64,000 nucleotides of DNA from Apodospora peruviana (lineage: Eukaryota; Ascomycota; Sordariomycetes; Sordariales; Lasiosphaeriaceae): positions 2,604,001-2,668,000 of the forward strand of contig JAUEDM010000004.1 in assembly GCA_033439685.1 (NCBI GenBank), in the 5' to 3' direction. Below the pieces are notes generated by a model. That model worked only from the letters and a program-made list of their open reading frames with translations. It ran no database searches and had not been told where the DNA came from. Positions within the stretch are counted from its first letter, which is position 1, and every line of letters begins with the position of its first letter. This document shows positions 46,018 to 56,558 of this stretch, one piece after another. A program made the position numbers and the translations under genes.

Positions 46018-47357
46018 TTATCGGACGATCTGTCGGCAGCTCCGCGATTTCAGGCTGCTAATAGCTATGCCGATTTTCTCGCCGTCGCATAGCTGCTGCT
46101 GCTGCTGCTGCTGGTCGGGATGGTGGCTAGCGATGGCGCCACTGGCAAGACCCTGCGTATATGATGTCTTCTGTTGCTTCTGCCACATCATGCCACCCGC
46201 CGCGAATCGTCCTTTAAGCGTCGTGTCTTGATTGGTCCATCGCTGTTGCGCGCGACCGTGCCAGTGTTTCCAAAGCGGGCGGAGGCCGGGGATAGATACG
46301 CAGATTATGGAGGCGGCGAGTTCGCAGACGCTCAATATGACGACCATTACTGTTGATAAAGAGGGCATCGATTGTTATTAGTCAAGAAGGGCCGGGTATG
46401 GTGAGTGATGACGCGGGTTGTTGTTGACTCACCCAATTCCTCGGATCGACGTATCTGGGAATGCTTGACGGTTCACAGGATGCCAAAGACTCCAGCTCTA
46501 CAAATTGGTTATTTTGTTCCATACTATTATGGGAATGTAACCATCTTTACTTTGAAAAGAAAGTAAACCGCGCACTTACACGAGGCCGAGACTCAGAGAG
46601 ATACACACGGTTCGCTTCTTGGATGGCTCGATATCGATCTTCCGAAGCATATACCAGAGAAAAGCGGCCAGAAAGACGTCCATAAGGAGAGCAAAGACTT
46701 TGGTTTCGAGCCTGCCTGTCAAATCTAGGTTCTGCGCGGGCGCGGTGATGATGAGGGCAGTACTCACCCCAGTAGACGGTTACCGCATCGGAGAACATCA
46801 ACCTGCAACCCGTCATAGGCAACGTCTGGATAACGAAACACTCGAGAGTCAAGCTGGCAATGGCGAGGACGTACAATGCAAATGCGATGGTCAACATCCA
46901 CAGCAGAATTCCGTGCCTGTTTGTGGTGGCCGAGCGTGCCGTCAGTAAGTGAGGGCAGCATCGTCAGCACCTAGGTAAGATACTAGTGATCGCTTACCAA
47001 GGAGCGTTGGTCAAGCGGACCAGGAAGAAGGAGACGGCCGCTTTGCTCAAGGCATTCGCCGCGAACCCAAAGAACACCGAGACCCCGGCGAGCACCTCGG
47101 CCCTGTGAAATTTGCTTGGTAGGTGGTAGATCTCGACCGGCGTGCCCCCGCCGCGAAGAAACTGAAAGCCGCTGCCCAGAAGATGGTGCAGAGGATCAGG
47201 CCTATCCACGCGGCCAGTAGGGTCCAGTCGTCGTAGTAGAGCCGGTTGGGCTTGAGGAAGAGCCGGGTGCCGAGCCGGCCAAAACAAAGATGCTGGCGAC
47301 GAAGGACAGCACCGCCTGCGCGAGGACCGAGTCCGCGGAGTTGACCCTCAGATGCAT
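46018..47357 (-). pseudogene. decayed fungal rhodopsin-like 7TM integral membrane protein
   Basis: The fragments match the large fungal rhodopsin-domain family of 7TM proteins. The first segment, from ATG at 47357, is a hydrophobic helix. Then KPNRLYYDDWTLLAAW, PVEIYHLPSKFHRAEVL, SFFLVRLTNAPW, ALYVLAIASLTLECFVIQ and, after several GT-AG introns, VMVVILSVCELAASIICVSI (helix 7) follow in family order. Lesions: a frame change near 47270-47282, a second in a five-C run at 47145-47149 that looks like a homopolymer slip, and an in-frame TGA at 46475-46473 in the helix-6 exon. The C-terminal tail contains seven consecutive CAG-encoded glutamines. Intron boundaries remain intact, so decay looks recent. 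Confidence 0.65.
46092..46112. repeat. (GCT/AGC)7 trinucleotide repeat
   Basis: Seven tandem GCT units, read as CAG glutamine codons on the minus strand, occur in the tail of the rhodopsin-like relic. Confidence 0.85.
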
Positions 47358-47921
47358 ATTGATTTCTGGATATGATGCGAGTCAAGCGGAAACTGGCGTC
47401 TCGGGTAACTGATTGGCACGATTACTACAAGTTGAATAGAAAAGAAATTGGGTGTTCAGTCAGAAAATCCATCTCACGCCCCGGAGGGATTTTTACGGAT
47501 AGACAACTACCGTTTCCCATGTTCCCATAGAAGTTGCCATGTGGCTTGGAGCGGGATGAATAAAGGAATTCGGCCACAATTGTAAAGACGAGGAGGGCTT
47601 TATAGTACGTACTGCGAGAACCGACTCTTTGTGCCGCAGGGCCTGATTTGGCGAGGTGCGGCCACGTAGTTACCGGGGTTATTCGTGAGTGGAAGCCTTC
47701 ACTGATCATGGCCAGTATGTCAATCTGCCTTGATGCATTGTTCATCCCTAAATATCCGTAACAAGTTTCCAACTTGGCCATTTTGGTTTCATCACTTAAT
47801 AATATCCCCCTTTTCCCAGGCATTTTCCATTTTTATCAACCCTCACCGCCAAAATTAAGTACCTGATTAACACCGTATAGAAGTCAACTGTTTTCACCTA
47901 GTCTCCCTCCCTCCCTCGGCC
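47358..47921. other. intergenic
   Basis: This spacer lies between two minus-strand genes. The frames present have no recognisable content. Confidence 0.45.
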
Positions 47922-50152
47922 TCACAACTTCGTAACCTCCAAAGAATCTAATCCCGCGCCAAGCGCCTTACAGACCTCCCCCTCCCCAAAAGGAACCTGC
48001 TTCCCATCCCACTGCAATATCCGCATAGTCGGTTTCGTCGGATCGACCTTTTCCCAAGGTCCCGTCTTCTCAACCTGCTGCAGCGTATTCCCATACTGCC
48101 TGACCCTCAGGTATTCCCTATCCGGATTCGGGTTTCCGGTCTTTGCGAAAGCGGCCCAGTAATCCACTACCAACTGCATAAACGGCACGTCGAGCCCGTC
48201 CCTGTCCGGCCGGCCGCCGCGCGCTTCCGTGCCAAACACGACGATCTGTTCGCCCGCGTGGCACTTGTAGTACTCGCCGTCCGGGTCGCCGTTGGGGCGA
48301 TCAGCTGTCTTGGGTGGGACGCACCACGGCCGCGTGTAGCCGGCCGTCTGGTAGGTGCGGTTGAACTGGTACGTGTAGGCGGCCTTGAAGGCGCCCGATT
48401 TGACACCTGAAAATGTCTTGGCTAGAGTATAACAGGCGAAGACGGCGTCGGTGGCGATTCGGTTCGACGCGTTGAAGATCTCTTCCGGGCTGGTGATTAG
48501 GGACGAAGTGGCGTTGGGGTAGCGGGCGACGCGGAAGATGGATGCCAGAGAAGAGTTGTGCGGCATGTCGAAGTGCGGGGCGATTTCCTTGTTGTAGTAG
48601 TCGTCGAAGGTGGTGTTGGTGGTCGGGTAGCTGTCGATGTTGACGCCTGTTTCATCGCGGTTGATGCCTGCGATGATGGAGACATTTGATGCGAAGCTTG
48701 CACCTGTTTGGTTGACAACCAGCTCGTGGTAGGTGAGGTACGTCCCGTCGACGACGAAGGCGCTGTTTTGGGGTCAGTGTAAGGCTTAGAGGGCTTGCAA
48801 GAAAAGGGGTTGAACTGACTTGGCATTGGTCGTCAAGTTGACGAGCTCGAACCCGCTCAACTTGCCCAGGCAGGCAATCTCATCAGTCGCATTCAGACAT
48901 CCCGCTGCCCTCAGAACTTGCTTGGTCGTAGTCTCGTAGTTGTTTTTTAACGAAGCGTAGTAGGGGTACTGCAACAACTTCCCGCCGCTGGGGTAGCCGT
49001 CGGGACTCGACTGCATGATGGCCCTCTGGAAGAGACCCTCGGCTTGCTTTACTCCCAGCACGATATGCGTCCCCAGGGCACCGGCAGACTCGCCGAACAG
49101 CGTCACCCTGTCCGGGTCGCCGCCAAAGTACTTGATGTACTTGTTCACCCACTGCAATGCGCTGACCATATCCGAGACGGCGTAGTTGCCCTTGTGCACA
49201 CCGTCGTTGAAGTTGAGGAAACCAATCGAACCGACGCGGTAGTTCACCGACACCACGACGACGTCACCGCGGGACGCAAGGTTGGTACCATCTGTGTTGG
49301 GATTTTTTCCTGAGCCTGAGGTAAAACCGCCGCCGTAAAGGTACAGCATGACGGGCTTGAGCTCCGACTTCTTCGAGTACTCGCCCATGCGGGGCAGATA
49401 GGGTGTCCAGACGTTGGCGAAGAGGCAGTCCTCGCTGCTACCATTCTTCACTTCTCCGATGGGTTGGGAGCAGTCCGCCCCGGCTACTGTGGCGTCAACC
49501 TCACCCGACTCCTCGAAGCTAGCTGCTTTGGAGTAGGTAAACCGCTCGGCTTTGTCGGCGTAGCGGATGCCGCGGAACTTGAAGACATGGTAGTCCCGGT
49601 AACCTGTCAGCTGCTTGTTGCCGATAAATTGCGACACTTGCCAGTTCATTGAGTTGTCGTTGACGGTGGAGTTTGAGACCAGGGCGCTCTGGGTGCAGAG
49701 AGCTGGCACCTCGCTGCGGCAGTCAAGGTCATAAACCATCCCGGTGGCATTGATGGCCCGGCAAGCCTCGTCCTGGTCATCCCACTTGGCAATCCAGTAG
49801 AGCTGCTCCTTCGGTGCAATTCCTTGATATTGCAGGTACGGCAGTGACTTGTTCAGAGTGTCGTTGAAGTCTGACTCTTCCGGCGCCCAGAGCAGCTCTC
49901 CGAGCAGTTCACAGGCTACTTTGGCTGCTGGGTATGAACTCGGCTGACTGACCAGGATGGCAGCGTTCCCGTCGTTCTCAGCTCCTGAAAGTTCTGTTAG
50001 TCAAGCCTGTTTAGATACGGGGCGAGGTGTTGGGGCCAAATAATACCATCAAGTTTGTTGTTGGTCAAGATGGTGAGTCCGCCTCCCAAGTACAGCGCCT
50101 GAACCGCTGGGATGACAAGCGCAAGAGCGTTGAACACGATCTTGGTAGCCAT
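47922..50152 (-). CDS. secreted type-B carboxylesterase/lipase
   Basis: A secreted alpha/beta-hydrolase of the cholinesterase family acting on carboxylic esters. Exons 50152-50047, 49984-48820 and 48762-47922 join in phase to 703 residues. The N-terminus is a signal peptide (MATKIVFNALALVIPAVQA). About 130 residues of extension, with WAPEESDFNDTLNK and QLYWIAKWDDQDEACRAI, precede the esterase fold. The fold has FKFRGIRYA, SEDCLFANVW, the oxyanion loop YLYGGGF, the nucleophile in GESAGALG (Ser about 335), the acid in GINRDETG, and the catalytic His in KCHAGEQIVVFGTEAR. The triad looks complete. It is longer than a typical 550-residue member because of the N-terminal extension. There are many N-glycosylation sequons. 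No neighbour suggests a specific substrate. Confidence 0.92.
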
Positions 50153-52341
50153 CGTGCCTCTCGTCTCGATATGACGTCTGGTTAGGTTAGGACTAATACG
50201 CGTCGTCCCACCTTGATTTTGGCCCCTCGCTGATATTTATTTCTACGTCGCCATATTTTTTGGCCTGTTCATCCAAGAACGGAGCCAGCCCCCGGACATC
50301 ACGATTCCGTAGCCCAGGTGCAATTTATGTTTACCCATTTGCAGATTAGCCGACACCGCCCCGCGAGATCTCTCCCGTCCCTCCTAGCTTGGGACGCATT
50401 TCGGGTGTCCAATTGTAAGGTGGTTTGCATATACGTCAAACTGAAGGGACTTGCAGACGGCCCGTCGCTATGGTCCGGGTGTCTTGGTTGAAGCTTGATT
50501 TTGTTATGCTCAATGCCTTTCCCCATATGGGAGTATAAATTGGAGGTTCCTGGAGAGTCGAGCGGACTACCGTTCTCGGCTTGTAATGGCATATAGTGAC
50601 AACCATAAAGACTTCGAGATGCTGAAAGCAATAAGGACCACAAATTCGGTGGATTCTTGTTTCTTTAGCTCGAAGTCTCCTCAGCTCCCTATTTCCAGGT
50701 TTGTCGATGAACTCCAGCAACACTCCCTGTAGCTCTGGGCATGGTACATGATGGTGAATTTTTAATGTGATTTGAATCAGGGCTTAGTGTCTCGGTTTAC
50801 CAAAGGAACTGGAATTCTTTTGAGTGGTGAACAATATTCGACGTCGATTTGTCTCGTTGGCCGAAGCAGGAAGAGACAGCCTCAGTGGTTTGAAGTGCAG
50901 AGATAAGTATCGTGGCATATGAGCACACTAAATCTGGGAGATAGTATTTGAATGGAGAAATATGAATTGAATATGATTTGTGTCTTTTGGTTATTTTCCG
51001 TCCTCGACTCCTTGATATCTCATCAGTATCATCATACCGAGTGTCTCGACTGACGAAAGGCGATTGCCTATCACCAAGTAGTCAGTATTCAGTATCCAAG
51101 GGCCAACTCTCCAAAATATCAAAGTGTCCATTACTGACGCGTATCAGCAGAACAGAAGTATAAAAGGGTAGAATGGAGATGCGGTTCTTTATCTCAGACC
51201 AGAAGTCGGTCAGGGGATCGACTCGCCGCCAAGAGCCACAACCAGGTTCGCATAACGGCCCGATCAGCAGCGAGAAGATGCCAAGATGGCGGAGAGGCTT
51301 GCCCCACACAGATAGCGGATCCGATTCCCTTTGGCCACGATCTGTGCACTGGACACGCTAGGTAACAGTTGGCGAGCCACTAAACCAGGCGTGGTCAAGT
51401 GCCCGTGATCCGATCGAATCGGCCACGCTTTGGCCATGCTTTTTCTCTGCCCACGTTGCCCTGTGCGGAACAAGACGGCTGTAGCAACCTGGAATGTCTT
51501 TCCCCTCCTCACTTCACGATGCATCATGATGTTGTTTCCCCGCCCAAGTTCGCGTTCCATGGTCCAAGGGTCTTGTCAAAAGTTGGCGCCAAGATGAGGA
51601 ACGACGATCGCTTCTCATCAGTTATTTTTGTCTCTGGTGTTTGGGTTTCTGCAGTTGCATAGTCATCCGAGGTGCTATGTTCCCCTATTTCCTCGGGGGT
51701 TGACCCGACTCGGCACCGGATTATCGGGGCTTTAGCCTAAAACAACAACAACGCAAGTGCACTGCAGACACCGCATTTTTGTACACTTGAATGCTGTTTT
51801 TTTGCGAGCAGACTGAAAAGCACGGTTCCATCCCAGGATGGCAGGTTCCCCCGCCCAGACCTTGGCGCATCTTTGGGTCCCGTTCCTTGCTGACCACAAC
51901 TCTCTGGTTGCTGGTCAGTGGTCACACACTTTTCATCCCATGTAGCCAGCTTCCTTGCAGGCTTCTGGACCCAGTGCCCCCGGAGCCCGCACGTGGCTGG
52001 GAGCCCCGTTACCCCGTTCCTGCCGAAAGGAAGTGATCTGGGTTTCCTTCCCGTCCCTCCCTTCCCGTCCGACTTGGGCTTTTTTTCTTCCTCTCGTCCA
52101 ATATTTCACTTCCGTATCTGTCTCCATCTCGACGCCATTTTCTCGCACCACCCCACCCTCGCATCAGACTTAAACCTGACGTCGTGTCGGTCGGTTCACC
52201 CTTCCGTCAGTTGTTGCATGGTATGCGACGTAGCATGTGGCTTGCGATAATCATGTTGACTTAATCCCCGACTCTCACCGGCGTCGTTCTGCATTATACT
52301 GCGGCTTGCAAAGAAGAGACAAGCACACCAATTCATTCAAG
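50153..52341. other. 2.2-kb intergenic region
   Basis: No frame on either strand resembles a known protein, and no repeat or mobile element is recognised. The last 500 bp are pyrimidine-rich, as expected for the promoter and leader of the small zinc-ribbon-type gene. Confidence 0.45.
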
Positions 52342-52784
52342 ATGGGCCAGAAACAGTCGATGGCTGTAAGTTGTCGTCCCATCTCACTTTCATGTCACCT
52401 TCGCGATGAGCCTTACTAACCACCGCTCAGATGCCATCAACTTTTTACTGCCCACAAACTGGGCAGGCCGTAGACAGCCCCTTGGGTGCCTGCGAGCACT
52501 GCCACGCGGCGCACGATATCATATGGCAGTCCGTCTACGTCTGCCCCAACACGGGTTACCGGATCGAGGCGCTCTCCCGGCGACTCGACAAGGAATGCCC
52601 GTCGTGTTTTCAAATGCATCAGCCCTACAGCAAGAGGGTTTACATCTGCCCCGTTACCGGAGCCCAGATCCTCCATCCGAGAGACACCGGCGGCAAATGC
52701 CAAAAGTGCAAGAGGACCCATGAAGACAACTCGACACCGATGGGAAGTCGGGAGGCGGTTATGGCGGCGCGGAACATGACCTAG
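52342..52784 (+). CDS. small protein with three tandem Cys/His (zinc-ribbon-like) repeats
   Basis: I do not recognise a named family. Exon 1 (52342-52365) encodes MGQKQSMA and exon 2 (52431-52784) the rest, giving 125 residues. The body is three tandem units of the form CPxTG, about 14-18 residues, then CxxC and a His three or four residues later. The units are YCPQTGQAV with CEHCHAAH, YVCPNTGYR with CPSCFQMH, and YICPVTGAQ with CQKCKRTH. Each unit offers three Cys and one His, suggesting three zinc sites. The N-terminal MGQKQS fits an N-myristoylation signal (Gly2, Ser6), so membrane attachment is possible (inference). The tiny first exon decides this. A start at the second ATG (52431) would remove it but leave the repeats intact. 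Confidence 0.65.
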
Positions 52785-54238
52785 CTGCAAATATTCGGGG
52801 GATATGAGTCAAACTGGGACGGATGTAACAAGAGCAAGAAGAGACTTGACTTGATGCCGACTTCTTTCGGCATTGGATCGGATTTGGCACGGAATATGAC
52901 CTCATGGTGCACTTGGATGTGAATTATGACCACTCCAGGACTATGGGTTTGGACACAGCACCTGCTCACGCAGGTCAGGCGATGATGAATCGATACCCCG
53001 GAGGAGATTTTCGAAGAGTTTATCAATTTGAATTTTCTTACTTGTTTTGACGTGCGACGAGCCGTTGAGGTCTGCATATCTCGTGCTTCAAGGACCGCAA
53101 CTACTAGGCCTAACTAACTGTCATATGTTCTCATGGCAGCAGACACGACATTATAAGCCGACTACATACTACGTAGCACTTCAGCCCTGGAATCTTCCCG
53201 TACGTAAACAGGGTGACACTGCAGGTTGCGGGCTAGAGAGGTTCTTGTGGCTTGCAGAATCGGGTACCGCGGAAGCGAAAAGGAAGTTCTCATCTGCCGC
53301 CGACCATCTTTCTCTGAGCTAGCATTCCCCTGTACTCACCGAGAGGATCTAGATGTAGTCGAATACTACGACAGGTGTGCTGCTGCGGCCTACTAAAGCC
53401 TGGATGCTCTTGGCTAGCATTTCACTACAACGTCACAGAAGCAGACCGTCGCGTTGCTGAGTCTAGATGGCCAGATGCTCTCGCACAGCGGGCAGCCGAG
53501 TTGAAGGACTTCTAAATACGAGTCCGGATTCGAGAAGGCCACGCACAGTGCAACCCGGATATTAGCCTGTGGCAGCAGGTGCAATATACATAAACAAAAG
53601 CAGACTCTAGCCAGCCATCAGCTCGTAAATTGAATTTTCGCGGGGACACTTTAGCCATATTCCGCCCTCCGCAAAAGTTGGTCGATTGTGGGCAAAGGCA
53701 ATATAATCGCATGCTATATTTATCCGTCCGCTACTATCGCAATTGCCACCAACGTGATCCGCTTTCCTGGTCCTACCCAAGAAAGGGGACGAGGTAGCAT
53801 GCAACCAGGCATCGATTCTGCGTTGAGACTCTCGAGATTATACACTTCGCTCACAAAAGCGAGCGAATTACTATACAGGATGCGCTCCAGTTGCGCGATC
53901 ACTGCTGTTGCCGTCGCAGTCGGTTCCGTCAGTGGCTGACAACTTCCGGGAACGAGAACCGGGATCGAATTGCGTGCAACCATAACCCACGCCGGGGACT
54001 TTTGGCATGTGTGTGTCCTCTCCCGGGTCGATCGTCAAGGTACACTTTGCTCTTTTAAAGCCAAGCGTGCCGCTCGCTTTTGGAGCAGCCTGGGAACTGG
54101 TCAAGGACTTCTCAACCTTCAGCATTCCGACTGGGCAACATTGAGGAGAGGCAGGACTGGTGATCTTGCTTTGTCTCTTGGATCTTCGAACTCCAGAGTC
54201 CACTCATACACCACAAGAGAGACCCAGGACCCGGCACC
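52785..54238. other. intergenic
   Basis: No gene is recognised on either strand; only short overlapping frames occur. Confidence 0.45.
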
Positions 54239-55843
54239 ATGTGGCCATCATCCCTAGCCAAGCTCGTCCTGACTTGTGTCTTGAGCATTGCCACCCATGT
54301 CGCGGCCGACGCGGCGGCCTGCACACGAAGCGTCAAGGCCCAGCAGGGCGACACATGCGCTTCACTTGCTTCTGCGGCCGGAATCACGGTGGCCCAGTTC
54401 CTGAAATCAAATCCATCAGTGACCAGCTGCTCGGCACTCACATCTGGTGCGACATACTGTCTCGAAGGCACAGCGGCGACAAGCAGTTCAACGGCGCCTT
54501 CAGCATCGCCTACCCCCGGCCTAAGGATCAGCACCGACGGGACCTGCGGGAATGGTGTCACATGTCTGGGCTCGAGTTATGGTAACTGCTGCTCGGAGCA
54601 TGGATTCTGTGGTAGCACGGAGAACTACTGCACCGGGGAATGCCAAGTCGCCTTTGGAACTTGTGGCTCCAGTCCCGGGACCCCGGGGACCATCACATCC
54701 CCTCCAGCACTACCAACTACCACGGTAACGGTAACAGCTACAGCGACAACCACCGTCACGCGCGCCTCCATCGTTCTGCAGACATCGACAACGGTGGTCA
54801 CCAGCACCAGCACCGCAGTCGCCACCAGAACCAGCACCGTTCTCCAGACCTTGGTCGGCACCGCCATTGCGACAGCAACAGTGACGGCCACTCAGACAGT
54901 CAGAGCAACAGTTCTGACGACCAGCATCGTTACCTTGACAACCACCAGCCTGGTTGTCGCCACATCAACGAGCGTCAATGTCAGAACCTCCCTGACCACG
55001 GTGACGAGAACAGTGGAGGAGACCTCAGTCAAGATCGAGACGCTCACGACCATCAAGACGCAAACCATCACGGCGGTAAACACGATCGGATGCGCTAGCG
55101 GCGGTGGACCGTCGTACTTCACCACAATCTGGCAGACCCAAACTGGGCCGGTAATCGTCACGCGAACTCCCACCGTCACGAGACCGACCGTCGTCACGAC
55201 CGTCGCGCCGGGTCGCCCGACTCCGTATCTACCGGGAAGTTCGAAATCATGTGAGTTCGTCTCGTTATCCCACCCCTGTTTCACCTGAGACGCAACATTG
55301 GAGAAAGAGAAAGAAGAGCTTTGAAAAAACAACACTTCACCACTGCAAGTCAATAGGAACAGGCCACACACACACACAAGCAAGCTACTTCGCCCAACCT
55401 ACTTACCATCAACCCACCCCGAGACAACCTCCCAAATCAGTTTACACCATCTTCGTCTACCGGGTTTTCACATCTCCCTTGTTACTTGCGCTCCTACACT
55501 CATCACCTACTTACCTCTTTTGGAACTCGTCTTCCCTTTCTGCGGCTTTTAGGCACATCCTTCGATCTCATCCGAGAGAATGACACCTGCCGGGGAATTG
55601 CCCAGCGAAACAGCGTCTCGCTGTTAGAGTTGTACGTTGATTTTTCACCCTCCCACAAGGGACAACGAGTGGAACACGTTGTACTGACAACCACAAAGCT
55701 ACAGACTAAACCCGTCGGTGAGCGAGAGCGCCCTCAACAAACTCTTGTGCACGCCCGATCTGTTGGAACTGTTGCTAAGTGGACTGTGCAAGATCGATTG
55801 CGACGCCCTGTGGCCGGGCTACTTCGTTTGCGTCGGGACGTGA
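54239..55843 (+). CDS. secreted LysM - CBM18 - Thr-rich stalk - LysM chitin-binding protein
   Basis: LysM proteins bind chitin; secreted fungal ones shield hyphae or suppress chitin-triggered immunity. Exon 1 (54239-55250) encodes a signal peptide ending near HVAADA, LysM 1 (QQGDTCASLASAAGITVAQF, SNPSVTSCSAL), and a type-1 chitin-binding domain with eight Cys (TCGNGVTCLGS, NCCSEHGFCGS, YCTGECQ, GTC). A Thr/Val-rich stalk of about 170 residues follows. Two further exons (55553-55631 and 55705-55843) add a second LysM: ENDTCRGIAQRNSVSLLEL, LNPSVSE and the closing DCDALWPGYFVCVGT. The total is 409 residues, with phases matching at all junctions. Intron 1 is long (about 302 bp, with an AC repeat). 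LysM 2 carries an insert of about 25 residues between its halves. If exon 1 were instead joined to an acceptor at 55289, the protein would end after ten residues and lose LysM 2. Confidence 0.8.
55365..55378. repeat. (CA)7 microsatellite
   Basis: Seven CA units lie inside the first intron of the LysM gene. Confidence 0.8.
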
Positions 55844-56558
55844 TTTTAGGGTACATCGACGACTAGAAGGGGCGGGCGGGCCGCGGAACGAGCCAGGAGA
55901 TGGAGGATGGGACTGACCATTTGAGGACGAAACGGGGTGGAGATATACTGGTAAGGCAGCGAGGCAGCGAGGCGATGAAGGAAGGAATGGGTGCTGTTCG
56001 TGCTGATAGTGGAGGAGGGGAACAGTGTGACAAGCAAGGGCACCTAATGAGACGGAGCGAGGTGAACTACTAAAGCAAAGTAAACTAAATGCATAATATT
56101 TATCTATTACCTATTTGACCCAATACTAGACTAAGGTAGATCGTTCCAAGACTACAAATGCTAACACTGCGAATTTCCATTTGCACAGGAGAGTCACTAT
56201 GGATGAGATAGATCAACATTGTTTGGGGGTGTTATCAGATGTCCATCATTTCTATAGTCACGTAGTGTCTCACCAGTCTTAAGTACCGAGTTAGAGACAA
56301 CTACTATTTTGCCTTACAAGAGCAAATCATTCTTTGTTCTTCACCTCTAATTACAGCAGGTTTGCCGGTGTTATTTAGGGTTTTTTTTTCTTTTTTTTTT
56401 TTCTTTTTTCTTTCCAAGAAACAAAGATCCCGGGCATATCGGGCCACTTTGCATTGCAAGAGCGGCGCAGAACCAGAAGCTGCTCCGAAGATACCTGCCA
56501 AAGATATCTACATACCTTACATGGGTAGTACAGTTACATGAGCAGGCCGAGCTTGCTT
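55844..56558. other. intergenic (convergent genes) with a T-rich tract
   Basis: This is the 3' flank of the LysM gene and the convergent DHA2 gene. It contains a T-rich tract at about 56381-56413 broken by single C residues. No gene is recognised. Confidence 0.5.

Noticed and set aside
55290..55324. Short alternative last exon for the LysM gene
   Set aside because: The splice is possible and in phase, but it yields only a charged ten-residue tail. The downstream exons encode a clear LysM, so that model is preferred.
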